From JAAYOS01 sp050950785 (GTDB lineage: Bacteria > Bacillota > Clostridia > Oscillospirales > JAAYOS01): a stretch of 64,000 nucleotides of DNA. Of the stretch, positions 37,382-47,370 are shown piece by piece. Within the stretch, counting starts at the first letter, position 1, and every line of letters starts with the position of its first letter. Both the position numbers and the translations under genes were made by a program. Below the pieces are notes generated by a model, which saw only the letters and a program-made list of their open reading frames with translations, ran no database searches and was not told where the DNA came from. The stretch covers positions 62,001-126,000 of the forward strand of contig JBMNIG010000029.1 of the NCBI GenBank assembly GCA_050950785.1, in the 5' to 3' direction.

Positions 37382-38353
37382 ATGTTGACACCCCAGGAGG
37401 TTCAAGATAAGAAATTCCCTAAGTCTCTTTTTAGCGGATACGATATGGGAGAAGTGGACGACTTCTTGGACGCTGTCTCGGTTGATTACGCTGCTCTCTA
37501 CAAGGAAAACGTCGTATTGAAAAATAAGCTGAAGGTGCTGGCTGAAAAGATCGAGGAGTATCGCAGTGTGGATGCCGCAATGCGAAAAGCATTACTTGCC
37601 GCACAGAAGATGGCAGCGGAAATAACCGAAGAAGCGAAGACAAAAAGTGAACAACTGCGTATGAAAGCCCAGTCCGACTACGAAAACAGCATATCAGCAC
37701 TGAAAGATAGCATAAGAAACGAGGAGCGAAGGCTTGAAAAACTCCGGGAAGAGACAAGCCGGTTTGCAGAAGCCTCCATAATTATATATCAGCGGCAGAT
37801 CGACACATTAAAAAGAATGGTGACCGAACCTGCCGTCAAGAAACCAAGCCCTGTCGATCAGACTGTGGAAATCATTGAACAGAGCGTAAAGCAGGCAATA
37901 CATGAGGAGATCCCAGGGGTTCCTACCAGGTCAGCAGAACCATCGAATACATATAATGTGGAAAAGCAACAGGATCTAGAAGCTGCAGCTCCGGTCAACG
38001 AGCCATCAACAGCTGCTGAATATCAAGATCAAACAGATATAGATAGCATCCCTATTGAAAAAGTTAAGTCAAATGATACAATAATCGAGCGCGATAACGC
38101 ATTTGTTACCGCTCATTCTGAAACTATTGTAAGTGACAGTTCAGATTCTGGTTACAATAACTATGACCTATCTACACTTTTTCCATCCGACACCACGAGC
38201 GAAGACACAGAACAAGATACTTTTAACATCAGTGCTAAGAACAACCGTGGTAGAGACCAGCGCAAGCCAAGGGATGTCAATGTCGGTGGAATGAGCGTGC
38301 GTGTGTTTGAAATGGATCTCAGTTCAGACAAAAAAGATGACAATACGATATAA
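37382..38353 (+). CDS. divIVA: DivIVA-domain protein
   Basis: The N-terminal membrane-curvature domain (residues 1-40; VQDKKFPKSLFSGYDMGEVD) is followed by coiled coils (about 40-160). A long acidic, low-complexity tail ends in a short conserved-looking basic segment (about 290-310). DivIVA proteins gather at the division septum and poles and recruit wall-synthesis or chromosome-anchoring partners. The 323 residues are long for the family because of the tail. GGGAGG lies seven bases before the ATG. The position after sepF supports the call. Confidence 0.9.
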   Translation: MLTPQEVQDKKFPKSLFSGYDMGEVDDFLDAVSVDYAALYKENVVLKNKLKVLAEKIEEYRSVDAAMRKALLAAQKMAAEITEEAKTKSEQLRMKAQSDYENSISALKDSIRNEERRLEKLREETSRFAEASIIIYQRQIDTLKRMVTEPAVKKPSPVDQTVEIIEQSVKQAIHEEIPGVPTRSAEPSNTYNVEKQQDLEAAAPVNEPSTAAEYQDQTDIDSIPIEKVKSNDTIIERDNAFVTAHSETIVSDSSDSGYNNYDLSTLFPSDTTSEDTEQDTFNISAKNNRGRDQRKPRDVNVGGMSVRVFEMDLSSDKKDDNTI

Positions 38354-38447
38354 CAGTTATATAATACGAAAATCAGATCATATAGGCCAATAACAGCCAT
38401 GCGGAAATCAGTCCGCGATTTGATCCATCAGCAAAGGAGTAGTTCCA

Positions 38448-41255
38448 ATGGCACTTGACTATAATAAAACATTAAATTTGCCAAAAACAGATTTCCCTAT
38501 GCGTGCCGGGTTGCCAAACCGTGAGCCGGGTTTTTTAAAGCAGTGGGAAGATGACAAGGTATTTGAGGAGTTATTAAAAAAGAATAAAGGGAAACCCAAA
38601 TATGTCCTTCACGATGGCCCTCCCTTTTCAAACGGGAACATTCACATGGGGACAGCCCTCAACAAGGTTTTGAAGGACTTCATTAACCGTTACAAAGCTA
38701 TGTGTGGTTATTACACCCCTTATAAGCCGGGCTGGGATAACCACGGAATGCCCATTGAAAGTGCAATAATAAAAAAGAGCAAGCTTGATCGCAAAAAGAT
38801 GACGATCCCCGAATTTCGCAATAAATGCAGGGAGTTTGCCGAGTCTTTTGTAGATATTCAGAGAGAACAGTTTATACGACTTGGAGTGATGGGGGATTGG
38901 GAGAACCCATATCTCACCATGGATCCGAAGTTCGAAGAGGAAGAGGTAAAGGTCTTTGGGGAGATGTATCAGAAGGGATATATCTACAAAGGTCTTAAAC
39001 CCGTTTATTGGTGTCCTCATGACGAGACAGCACTGGCTGAGGCCGAAATAGAGTATTTTGACGATCCGGTAGAATCTATTTATGTCAAATTTAGGGTGAC
39101 AGACGATTTGGGTAAATTTTCAGGAGTCTGTGATATTGATAAGCTCTATTTTGTCATATGGACTACAACTACCTGGTCACTTCCCGGTAACCTCGCAATT
39201 GCGCTTAATCCTTCTGAGGAGTATGCACTTGCACGTGTTCCTTCAGGAGAGACATATATAATGGCGAAGGCCTTGATCGATAAAGTAATGAACTTTGCAG
39301 GCCATACAGACTATGAGATCATTCATGAATTTGAAGGTGTGCAGGTCGAAGGAATGAAGGCAAGGCACCCGTTCCTTGACAGAGAGAGTCTGCTAGTCTT
39401 AGCCGACTATGTTACTATGGACTCAGGAACAGGGTGTGTCCACACTGCACCTGCTCATGGTCTTGAGGACTATGAGTCGGGTAGAAAGTACAATTTGCCC
39501 GATATAACACCTATCGACGACAGAGGATATATGACATCCGAAGCAGGTAGCTTTGAAGGTCTCTATTATGAAAAAGCAGCAGACGCTATTCTAGAACACC
39601 TAAAAGAGACCGGGGCACTGTTTGCAAGCGAACAGCTGATCCACTCTTATCCTCACTGCTGGCGCTGCAAAGATCCTGTTATCTACCGTGCCACATCACA
39701 GTGGTTTTGTTCAGTAGAGGCCTTTAAGGATGAGGCTGAAAAGGCCTGCAGACAGGTGAAATGGATCCCCGCTTGGGGTGAGGAACGGATCGTAAGCATG
39801 ATCCGCGACAGGGCCGACTGGTGTATTTCCCGGCAACGTCATTGGGGTCTACCGATCCCTGTGTTCTATTGTGAAGACTGTGAAAAACCTGTTTGCACTC
39901 CGGAAACTATTGATGCGGTTTCCAAACTGTTTGGCCAATTTGGATCGAACGTTTGGTATGAAAGGGAAGCTAAGGACATCCTGCCTGAGGGCTTTGTATG
40001 TCCTCACTGCGGTGGAAAGACCTTTACAAAGGAAACCGATACCCTTGACGGTTGGTTTGATTCCGGTTCATCGCATTTTGCTTCACTTGACAAGCAGGAA
40101 GACGCTACTTGGCCAGCTGACCTATATCTTGAAGGATCAGATCAGTACCGCGGATGGTTCCAGTCATCCATGCTTACTGCAGTGGCAACAAAGGGAACAG
40201 CTCCTTATAAAGCAGTTCTGACTCACGGCTGGGTTGTAGACGGTGAAGGTAAGGCAATGCACAAATCACTTGGAAACACCATCGCCCCTGAAGATATCAT
40301 CAAGGTATATGGTGCCGATCTACTGCGTCTTTGGGTAGCATCAAGTGACTACAGGGCTGATGTACGCGTTTCTGATGCGATCTTCAAACAGCTGTCTCAA
40401 GCCTATCTGAAAATAAGAAACACAGCGCGTTATATCCTTGGAAACCTAAACGGCTTTGATCCAAACGATCTCGTCCCGTACAACGAACTGGAAGAACTGG
40501 ACCGTTGGGCTTTGATGAAGCTGGACCAGCTTACAGAGCGTGTATTAAGGGCATATGATGATTTTGAATATCATATCATCTCCCACTCGATCCATAATTT
40601 CTGCGTTGTTGATATGTCAAACTTCTACCTGGATGTGATCAAGGACAGACTTTATTGCGAAGGCAGTGACAGTCTCTCTTATCGCAGTGCCCAAACAACT
40701 ATGTATATCATTCTTGATGCAATGGTTCGTATGCTGGCACCGATCCTTGCTTTCACCTCGGACGAGATATGGCAAGCCATGCCACACGCAGATGGCGACG
40801 ATCCTCGTCATGTGGTGTTCAACTCTATGGCGGTTACCCATCCTGAATACCGTTTTGATGCTGAAATGACCGAAAAGTGGGATAAGATAGTCCTGCTGAG
40901 GGATGGAGTAAACCTGGCGCTTGAACAGGCACGTGCCGAGAAGAAAATCGGCAAATCCCTGGAAGCCAAGGTGACATTGAACTGCAGTGAAGATACACTC
41001 GAATTTGCAAAATCACTTGAGAAATTCCTTCCCACGTTGTTTATTGTATCGCAGGTATACGTAGACAGCGGTACTGTAGGTGAACCCTGTGAGGGAATTG
41101 AAGGTGTTCGAATAGTCGTTGACAGTGCCGACGGAGAAAAGTGCCCGCGTTGTTGGAGCTTTTCCCTGGATGTTGGCAAGGATGACGATCATCCAACGCT
41201 CTGCGCTCGCTGTGCGAATGTAGTTAAAACTTTTTATCACGATCACGAGATGTAA
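38448..41255 (+). CDS. ileS: Isoleucyl-tRNA synthetase
   Basis: The 935-residue class I synthetase has the HIGH-type motif GPPFSNGNIHMGTALNK (near residue 60) and an editing domain with TTTTWSLPGNLAIA. The KMSKS-type motif is GKAMHKSLGNTIAP. A C-terminal zinc ribbon (CPRCWSFS and CARCANV) is also present. It charges tRNA-Ile and edits valine. The zinc ribbon and length indicate the bacterial IleS1 type. Only 94 bases separate it from divIVA, too few for a T-box leader. GGAG precedes the ATG by nine bases. Confidence 0.95.
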   Translation: MALDYNKTLNLPKTDFPMRAGLPNREPGFLKQWEDDKVFEELLKKNKGKPKYVLHDGPPFSNGNIHMGTALNKVLKDFINRYKAMCGYYTPYKPGWDNHGMPIESAIIKKSKLDRKKMTIPEFRNKCREFAESFVDIQREQFIRLGVMGDWENPYLTMDPKFEEEEVKVFGEMYQKGYIYKGLKPVYWCPHDETALAEAEIEYFDDPVESIYVKFRVTDDLGKFSGVCDIDKLYFVIWTTTTWSLPGNLAIALNPSEEYALARVPSGETYIMAKALIDKVMNFAGHTDYEIIHEFEGVQVEGMKARHPFLDRESLLVLADYVTMDSGTGCVHTAPAHGLEDYESGRKYNLPDITPIDDRGYMTSEAGSFEGLYYEKAADAILEHLKETGALFASEQLIHSYPHCWRCKDPVIYRATSQWFCSVEAFKDEAEKACRQVKWIPAWGEERIVSMIRDRADWCISRQRHWGLPIPVFYCEDCEKPVCTPETIDAVSKLFGQFGSNVWYEREAKDILPEGFVCPHCGGKTFTKETDTLDGWFDSGSSHFASLDKQEDATWPADLYLEGSDQYRGWFQSSMLTAVATKGTAPYKAVLTHGWVVDGEGKAMHKSLGNTIAPEDIIKVYGADLLRLWVASSDYRADVRVSDAIFKQLSQAYLKIRNTARYILGNLNGFDPNDLVPYNELEELDRWALMKLDQLTERVLRAYDDFEYHIISHSIHNFCVVDMSNFYLDVIKDRLYCEGSDSLSYRSAQTTMYIILDAMVRMLAPILAFTSDEIWQAMPHADGDDPRHVVFNSMAVTHPEYRFDAEMTEKWDKIVLLRDGVNLALEQARAEKKIGKSLEAKVTLNCSEDTLEFAKSLEKFLPTLFIVSQVYVDSGTVGEPCEGIEGVRIVVDSADGEKCPRCWSFSLDVGKDDDHPTLCARCANVVKTFYHDHEM

Positions 41256-41272
41256 CCTGTTTTGTTAGACCG

Positions 41273-41303
41273 GGTGGGACGGGGGCGTAGTCCCTGTCCC
41301 GCC
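41273..41303. repeat. GGGAC/GTCCC hairpin after ileS
   Basis: The arms 41273-41284 and 41292-41303 pair over 12 bp with two G-T wobbles. There is no T-run. The sequence resembles the GGAC-type intergenic repeats elsewhere in the window. A second small hairpin, ATCCGGT/ACCGGAT, lies just before lspA. Confidence 0.6.
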
Positions 41304-41355
41304 TTATAAATTTACGAAAAAATCCGGTGCTGTAACCGGATCTGGAGGTAGCTGA

Positions 41356-41904
41356 ATGCTTTACCTGTTGTTGGCTGTCATTATAGCGGTTACCGATCAG
41401 TTGGTAAAAAACTGGGCAGTACTTAATCTCAGGGGCAGAGGAACTGTAGAGTTTGTCCCCGGCATTCTGAACTTTTATTATGCCGAAAACACCGGTGCCG
41501 CTTTCAGTATACTTCGCAACCAGCGTTGGCTTTTTATAAGTGTGTCGATTATAGCAGTTATAGTTATTATTTACATTATTCTATTCAAAAAGATACGGTC
41601 GGTGTGGGGACTGCTCCCGCTTTCAATGGTGCTTGGAGGTGCTGTTGGAAATTTGATCGACCGCATTGCCAACGGTTATGTAGTGGACATGTTTGAATTT
41701 GCCTTTGTCCGATTTGCCATTTTTAATGTTGCCGATATATTTGTTACCGTTGGTGGTATCCTGTTTTGTATATACTATCTGTACGCAGAAACTGTGAAAC
41801 TAAAAAAATCCGAAGCTTTTGCAGCGGCTGAGAACTCTCAGGATGAAGACAGTAGCGGTGAAGTGGCTGGACAGCCTTACACGGAGGGCGAAGAAAATAA
41901 GTAA
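41356..41904 (+). CDS. lspA: Lipoprotein signal peptidase II
   Basis: The four-helix membrane protease carries both catalytic Asp motifs, GNLIDRI and FNVADIFV, and the conserved ENTGAAFSIL. It removes signal peptides from prolipoproteins such as the LivJ and amidase lipoproteins in this window. The 182 residues include a hydrophilic acidic tail of about 30 residues. GGAGG lies seven bases before the ATG. The 3' end overlaps the most likely start of rluD. Confidence 0.94.
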   Translation: MLYLLLAVIIAVTDQLVKNWAVLNLRGRGTVEFVPGILNFYYAENTGAAFSILRNQRWLFISVSIIAVIVIIYIILFKKIRSVWGLLPLSMVLGGAVGNLIDRIANGYVVDMFEFAFVRFAIFNVADIFVTVGGILFCIYYLYAETVKLKKSEAFAAAENSQDEDSSGEVAGQPYTEGEENK

Positions 41905-42856
41905 ACTGAAGGGACAGGACACAGAAAAAAAAGTAATTGTAGTCAAAGAGGATCAGACGGGTGAGCGTCTGGATACCATTTTGGCATCTTTATTAGAGAT
42001 GAGTCGCAGCTCGATCCAGAAGCTTATTGAAGACGGCTCTGTGACATTGGGCGGCAAAAGTATCAAGAAAAATCACAAGGCATCAGCAGGTGAAGTCTTT
42101 GAGATAAAGATACCCGAGCCTGTCGATGAAAAGCTTTATCCGGTGAAAATGGCACTCGACATTGTCTATGAGGACGAAGCCATAATTGCTGTGAACAAAC
42201 CTAAGGGGATGGTTGTTCACCCCGCACCGGGCCACACTGATGATACACTTGTCAATGCATTGCTTGCGCACTGCGGAGAAAGCCTGTCAACGATAAATGG
42301 AGAGTTCCGCCCGGGAATCGTTCACCGGATCGACAAGGACACCTCCGGAATTCTATTGGTGGCAAAAAACGACAGTGCACACCTCTGCTTGTCAAGACAA
42401 ATCAAATCCCGTTCAGCAGTTCGAGTTTATGAAGCAGTAGTGAGGGGAAACTTCATAGAGGACAGTGGACGCGTTGAAGCTCCTATCGGACGACATCCTG
42501 TTTACAGAAAAAAGATGGCGGTCACCGACAAAAATTCTCGATATGCAGCAACAGACTGGGAAGTGATTACGAGATACCCCGGAAACTCAGACATACCGAC
42601 ATACACCCATATTCGATGTATCCTAGATACCGGGCGCACCCATCAGATTCGCGTTCATATGGCACATATCGGACATCCTGTTGCCGGTGATTCTTTATAT
42701 GGTGGGAAAAGAAGCGAGTTTGGACTTCAAGGACAGTGCCTGCATGCGAAGAGTATTGAATTTGACCACCCGGTAACCGGTGAAAGAATGCTACTCGAGA
42801 CAGATTTACCTGAAGACTTTAAAAGAGTATTGACAATACTACAGAGAAGGGTGTAA
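41843..42856 (+). CDS. rluD: Ribosomal large-subunit pseudouridine synthase, RluD type
   Basis: An N-terminal S4 domain (about residues 35-95; GERLDTILASLLEMSRSSIQ) precedes the catalytic RluA-family domain. That domain has HRIDKDTSGILLVAKN holding the catalytic Asp, and HQIRVHMAHIGHPVAGDSLYG. It isomerises uridines in 23S rRNA. The start is uncertain: ATGs at 41819 and 41843 lie inside lspA without a good ribosome site, while GGAGGG at 41883 points to a non-ATG start near 41897-41908. The order lspA-rluD is common in Bacillota. Confidence 0.9.
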   Translation: MKTVAVKWLDSLTRRAKKISKLKGQDTEKKVIVVKEDQTGERLDTILASLLEMSRSSIQKLIEDGSVTLGGKSIKKNHKASAGEVFEIKIPEPVDEKLYPVKMALDIVYEDEAIIAVNKPKGMVVHPAPGHTDDTLVNALLAHCGESLSTINGEFRPGIVHRIDKDTSGILLVAKNDSAHLCLSRQIKSRSAVRVYEAVVRGNFIEDSGRVEAPIGRHPVYRKKMAVTDKNSRYAATDWEVITRYPGNSDIPTYTHIRCILDTGRTHQIRVHMAHIGHPVAGDSLYGGKRSEFGLQGQCLHAKSIEFDHPVTGERMLLETDLPEDFKRVLTILQRRV

Positions 42857-42870
42857 ACTATAAAAAAAGA

Positions 42871-42963
42871 TGTAGGGGGGCTGGCGGCAAGCCGGCTGAG
42901 AGGAAACCTGACTGCGGTTTCGACCCGGGAACCTGATCCGGATAATGCCGGCGTAGGGAAACA
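42871..42963 (+). promoter_or_regulatory. TPP riboswitch (THI element)
   Basis: The conserved thi-box parts are present in order: GGGG near 42874, GGCTGAGA (42894-42901), a variable P3 arm and ACCTGATCCGGATAATGCCG. GCGTAGGGAA closes at 42960. A terminator hairpin follows at 42985-43024 and then thiT. By family knowledge, TPP binding promotes termination and lowers transporter expression. Confidence 0.95.
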
Positions 42964-42984
42964 TAAATAATTGTTGAAGCTACG

Positions 42985-43024
42985 CCGCATTTTATACTAT
43001 ATCAGGTATAAGATGCGGTTTTCT
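42985..43024 (+). terminator. Riboswitch-controlled terminator upstream of thiT
   Basis: A 13-bp stem (CCGCATTTTATAC with its complement, one G-T pair) and 8-base loop are followed by TTTTCT. It is the likely expression platform of the TPP riboswitch. Confidence 0.85.
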
Positions 43025-43160
43025 ATATAGGTTTCGAACACATCTTTTTTGAAATTCAAATATGGGCAGGTTCTGGCTCTATTACTGCATTTAGAGAGAT
43101 ATCGATCTTTAGGCGGGATAAGTCGATACAAGTCTGCTCAAGAATACAAAGGAGATTGTT

Positions 43161-43691
43161 ATGACAAAGAAATTCACAAAGACGCGTATAGTTACTGAAA
43201 GTGCTATACTTATTGCGATGGCGTTTGTTCTGAGCTTGTTTAAGTTGTGGCGTATGCCAATGGGTGGCAGTGTAACTGTTGTTTCTATGCTTCCAATATT
43301 GCTGATTGGATATCGGCACGGACTTGGATGGGGATTGATATCGGGACTTGTTTATTCGCTACTGCAATTTGTTGAGTCGCCCTATTTTCTGACACCGGTG
43401 CAGCTTTTACTTGATTACGTGCTGGCCTTTACGGTCTTGGGTGTTACAGGCTTTTTCAGAGACAAGAAATACGGTTTTCAAATTGGTACTATCTTAGGGA
43501 TATTCGGAAGATTTATATGTCTAGTACTTTCGGGAGTTATCTTCTACGGCATGTATGCTGCTGATGCAGGTTTTGAGTCACCCCTTGTCTACTCAATAGT
43601 TTACAACGGTTCATACCTACTTCCCGAACTTATCCTTACCCTAATAGTCGGAACGATCGTGGTAGGAGTTCTCAAAAAAATGCGACTGTAA
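43161..43691 (+). CDS. thiT: Thiamine-specific ECF transporter S component ThiT
   Basis: The 176-residue protein has about six membrane segments and the ThiT/YuaJ motifs LFKLWRMPMGGSVTVVSMLP and GLGWGLISGLVYSLLQF. LLDYVLAFTVLGVTGFF and the region around FGRFICLVLSGVIFY are also present. It binds thiamine with high affinity and works with a shared ECF energising module (EcfA/A'/T), which is not encoded in this window. The TPP riboswitch upstream supports the substrate. GGAG lies six bases before the ATG. Confidence 0.94.
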   Translation: MTKKFTKTRIVTESAILIAMAFVLSLFKLWRMPMGGSVTVVSMLPILLIGYRHGLGWGLISGLVYSLLQFVESPYFLTPVQLLLDYVLAFTVLGVTGFFRDKKYGFQIGTILGIFGRFICLVLSGVIFYGMYAADAGFESPLVYSIVYNGSYLLPELILTLIVGTIVVGVLKKMRL

Positions 43692-44023
43692 TTTTGCGAC
43701 CGTAATTTATTGGTCTGTGAGGCTCCTTGGTTCAGTACACACACATACATCAATAAATTTTGAGTAACCTCATAAATAATTCATAACATATAAGAAAGAC
43801 ACGTACTGGAGATTCACTTCAGTGCGTGTCTTTTTTTGGATCATTGTCAATTGTGGTGCTAAAAGTCAACTGTTGGGGTAGTCAATTCTATACCACCAAT
43901 TTGGAACCCAAGAATTTTTTATTGTTCGATTATACAAATGAACTCTATATTAAGCAGAGCTATAGGACTCTTAATTAGGATTAATCAAAATTAGGATCAG
44001 TTTGCATTGTAAGTGTGGGTTTA
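43692..44023. other. Convergent intergenic region between thiT and the amidase lipoprotein
   Basis: It holds the thiT terminator (43795-43837). The remaining AT-rich 190 bases show no gene; a short repeated phrase (TTAGGATTAATCAAAATTAG) near 43975 is the only feature. Confidence 0.5.
43795..43837 (+). terminator. Terminator after thiT
   Basis: The stem AAAGACACG-ACTG pairs with CAGT-CGTGTCTTT, with one mismatch, and is followed by a run of seven Ts. Confidence 0.85.
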
Positions 44024-47000
44024 TTACCGGCTAAAGTGATGTACCACAGCCCTGGCAATCGACTGGGCAAGTTCCGTTTGCATTTGATCGTTGCTTAGCC
44101 ATTCATATTCGGTGGGACTGCAAATAAATCCGGTTTCGAGTATAACTGAAGGCGCCCAAAATCCTCTGCATACGTACAGGCTTGCCTGATTTGCCTTTCG
44201 GTAAAAGCGCCCAAGATCGGATGAGATATAGTTGACTAGATCTGATGCGACATCATGGGAGATGCCTCGCATATACCAGGTACTTATGCCTACGATCGAG
44301 GTGGCGTCAACATCAACTTCAACAGCATTGTTGTGTATCGACAGAAAGAGATCGGGTTTAGCCTTTCTGGACATACTAAGGCGTTCATCCAATGTTACAG
44401 TTTCATCGTCTGTACGTGTCATCAAGACTTCTGCACCCAACAGTTCCAATTCGTACTTCACTTTTTTTGTTGTGTAGAGGGCGATGTCCTTTTCGGCAAG
44501 GTCGAGTCCTAAAGGACCGAGGGCTCCGGCATCAGCCTTGCCATGTCCGGCGTCTAGCATAACCACGATGCCCTTTAGTGGTTTGTCGATCAAACCGGAC
44601 ACTGTAGGACGTCTTTTGAGATACAATGACAGCGTGCCGGATGCCTTAAGCGGGTCTTTCGAATCATCGACAGAGTACTCTGTATCGATATAATAGCCGT
44701 CAAGATCAACATTTTTGTCCAGCGTCAGCCGGTAAACAGCACTGCCGTCTTCAAGGTTGGATGAATAGGCAGAAACAAGACCACCTGAGATCAGTTTGAT
44801 CGGATGTAGTTTGTCAACATTGCTGATAGTGAGTGAGAGTGTGGAATTATCGAGAGATACCTTGGCGGCAGGCATACCGTTGATTGTAAACCGAATACGA
44901 TCCCATTTGTCGCCAACCTCGTACTCCGATGCAATGATTTCAGCGGTGAAGGAAATGTCGTCTTCAAAGCGTTCTACATCGAAACTTTGGACCCATCCGC
45001 CCATTCTGAGGCGCACCCAAGTTCCTGAGGTGGTAACTGCGGTAACGTAATCTACCATTCCAGCTTTCAATTCACCTATCGGTCCGCCGGAAGTGGAACT
45101 TTTAGCGTAAAGAAAGGCATTGTCATTTATAACCTTTGCGTAATACGGGGCACCCGGAGTTACACAGCGCAGTGCTGCGGTTGCAGTCTTTGTAACAGTG
45201 GTTCCCTTATATGTCATTTTATACACAGGGGTACCAATTACAAGTATCTTTCCTGTTTTATCGGTTTTTGGCATTGTGTAGGTATAAGAATATCTTGTGT
45301 AATAGACAGCATCATCCCCGGGACTTTTTGTTGTAGCAGGGTGGAGTTTGTAGGTATTGCCTGCGATGGTAACATTTACTGTAGCTCCTATAGGTGCGGT
45401 GCATCGAAATGTTATTTTTTCGCCGGGCATTATATAGACGTCGCTGTTGTGTGGATAAGTTGAGCCATCGATTATCTCAGCGACATCTTTCTTTACAGGG
45501 TCTGCCACCGGTTGAGAGACAGACCTGTGAATTTTTCGGATGAGAGTGGTTTCACCCTGCACAAATTCAAGAATATTCTCGCCCTCATCCAGCTGTACTA
45601 AAACGCCGAAATAACCGCCATCAGTCACATTGTCAACCACTTCGCCATTAAGGTAAAGAGTCTGATCGGGGTCACAGGTGCCAATGACATACATCTTACT
45701 AAATGTCGTTGTGATATCCTTTGCAGGTCGCCCAAGTGTTAGGCTGTTTTCATGATCCGGACCCTCCATGACCGGATAGTCCACGCTTTCGGCGGGGCCA
45801 TAGTGATGATGGATTATATAATTTGCCAAAGGGGGATAGGTAATGAAAAAAGCATACCTGAAGTGAACAGAGCCGGCGACCTCGGGATGGGAAGCATTAA
45901 GTTCAAGTTGTCGGCGGATCTCAGCCGTTCCATACCAAGGGCTGTCCGGATTTTCATTTCCACTGCGGTAGGATGCATGACCGATGTATAGGTCCACATC
46001 AGTGTTGCGTACAACATCTATCCACCAATTTAGCAGTATCTCGTAGTCTGCAATGTTGTAACCGATGTTCCAATAGATTTGCGGACAGATATAGTCGAGC
46101 CAGCCATTGAGCACCCACTTTCTTGTGTCAGCATAATGGCTGTAGTAGGATTGATTGCCGTTTGTGTCGCTTCCAAGTTTATTTGAGGATTTATTTGCCC
46201 AGATGCCAAAGGGGGATATACCGAAGCTGACATCAGGGTCTATGGCTTTAATAGCTGAGTATGCCTCTTCAACAAGCTTGTCGATGTTATTTCTTCGCCA
46301 GTCGTCCCGGTTGGAAAATCCGTCTCCATATTTGAGATATGTCTCTTCATCACCAAAGTTGCTGTCAGGGTAGAAGTAGTCATCAAAGTGGATTCCGTCC
46401 ACATCATAATTTTCAACTATTTCAACGATTCCGTCGACTATTAGGGATCTTACAGCGGGGATACCAGGGTTAAAGTACATATGTCCATCAGTATGCATCA
46501 CAACCCATTCAGGATGCTTATATGCATAGTTTTCAGGAGACAGTGTTTCAAGGTCGTGAGTTAGGCGTGCTACACGGTAGGGGTTTAGCCATGCGTGAAG
46601 CTCCAGCCCTCTGTCATGAGCCTGCTCAACCCAGAACTCTAACGGGTCAAAATCCTCCTCAGGTGCAAGCCCTTGCTTACCGGTAAGGTATGCCGACCAG
46701 GGGAATAAATCCGACTTATAGAATGCATCTCCAGACGGGCGCACCTGTAAAAAGACGGCGTTAAAGCCCATCTTTGCGCAGTTGTCCAGTATTTCAACTG
46801 CCTCAGCTTTCAGTTCTGATACTGAAAGTCCCGGCTTCGAAGGGTAATCCAGGTTGATGACCGTAGATACCCAAATGCCGCGAAAAGCTTCGTCTTCAAT
46901 TTCCCCTTCGCCTTCAACTTCAAGTCCGGTGTCAGGTGTAGGAGTTGTTTCGTTATATTGAGGCTCATCGGAGGGCGGGATTTCTTCCGCTCCGGAGTAT

Positions 47001-47098
47001 ATATGTCCAAATGTGCTTATTATCTGGCTGCATCCGGATAGGATTATAGTAGCGGCAAGGATAAGCGGCGCTATGAACCGGAGCTTTTTTGATGTCAT
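44024..47098 (-). CDS. Large lipoprotein: GHL10-type glycosidase domain fused to N-acetylmuramoyl-L-alanine amidase
   Basis: The 1024-residue protein starts with a lipoprotein signal (LSGC, Cys about residue 23) and an acidic linker. A GHL10/DUF187 TIM-barrel (about 70-400) follows, with FRGIWVSTVINLDYPSKP, FLQVRPSGDAFY, LHAWLNPYRV and DVDGIHFDDYFYP. Beta-rich parts include an SH3-like segment (about 645-705) and an AMIN-like region (about 710-830). The C-terminal Amidase_3 domain (about 840-1024) has zinc and catalytic residues in MLDAGHGKADAG, LAEKDIAL, LFLSIHNNA and ILETGFICS. It likely trims peptidoglycan at the outer membrane face. GGAGGTG precedes the ATG. It appears monocistronic. Confidence 0.88.
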   Translation of the reverse strand: MTSKKLRFIAPLILAATIILSGCSQIISTFGHIYSGAEEIPPSDEPQYNETTPTPDTGLEVEGEGEIEDEAFRGIWVSTVINLDYPSKPGLSVSELKAEAVEILDNCAKMGFNAVFLQVRPSGDAFYKSDLFPWSAYLTGKQGLAPEEDFDPLEFWVEQAHDRGLELHAWLNPYRVARLTHDLETLSPENYAYKHPEWVVMHTDGHMYFNPGIPAVRSLIVDGIVEIVENYDVDGIHFDDYFYPDSNFGDEETYLKYGDGFSNRDDWRRNNIDKLVEEAYSAIKAIDPDVSFGISPFGIWANKSSNKLGSDTNGNQSYYSHYADTRKWVLNGWLDYICPQIYWNIGYNIADYEILLNWWIDVVRNTDVDLYIGHASYRSGNENPDSPWYGTAEIRRQLELNASHPEVAGSVHFRYAFFITYPPLANYIIHHHYGPAESVDYPVMEGPDHENSLTLGRPAKDITTTFSKMYVIGTCDPDQTLYLNGEVVDNVTDGGYFGVLVQLDEGENILEFVQGETTLIRKIHRSVSQPVADPVKKDVAEIIDGSTYPHNSDVYIMPGEKITFRCTAPIGATVNVTIAGNTYKLHPATTKSPGDDAVYYTRYSYTYTMPKTDKTGKILVIGTPVYKMTYKGTTVTKTATAALRCVTPGAPYYAKVINDNAFLYAKSSTSGGPIGELKAGMVDYVTAVTTSGTWVRLRMGGWVQSFDVERFEDDISFTAEIIASEYEVGDKWDRIRFTINGMPAAKVSLDNSTLSLTISNVDKLHPIKLISGGLVSAYSSNLEDGSAVYRLTLDKNVDLDGYYIDTEYSVDDSKDPLKASGTLSLYLKRRPTVSGLIDKPLKGIVVMLDAGHGKADAGALGPLGLDLAEKDIALYTTKKVKYELELLGAEVLMTRTDDETVTLDERLSMSRKAKPDLFLSIHNNAVEVDVDATSIVGISTWYMRGISHDVASDLVNYISSDLGRFYRKANQASLYVCRGFWAPSVILETGFICSPTEYEWLSNDQMQTELAQSIARAVVHHFSR

Positions 47099-47370
47099 TA
47101 CACACCTCCACGATACTCAGCTTTTATCACATCTATACGACTACAATTTCCTTATAAATCAAGACAATAAGTATCAAAAAAGTTTTTTTCATCTTATCAT
47201 AGAATTCGACGAAGTTCAACAGAGGATGTTCCCGGGCATATAGCTGTTTATAACAGCTTGTTTGATACTTATGTATTAAGGATATGCGTTTATCTACGTT
47301 TTCATGAAGGCATAGATCAAGCTCGATGTGGACAGAGGAGGACGCGGGGACTGGTACTGTCTTTAGTGGA
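47099..47370. other. Intergenic region upstream of the amidase lipoprotein gene
   Basis: The right flank of this minus-strand gene should hold its promoter, but no convincing -35/-10 pair was found. From 47330 on, the sequence changes to GC-rich GGAC-type repeat material. Confidence 0.4.

Noticed and set aside
38354..38447. T-box leader for ileS
   Set aside because: The gap is only 94 bases and lacks T-box motifs.
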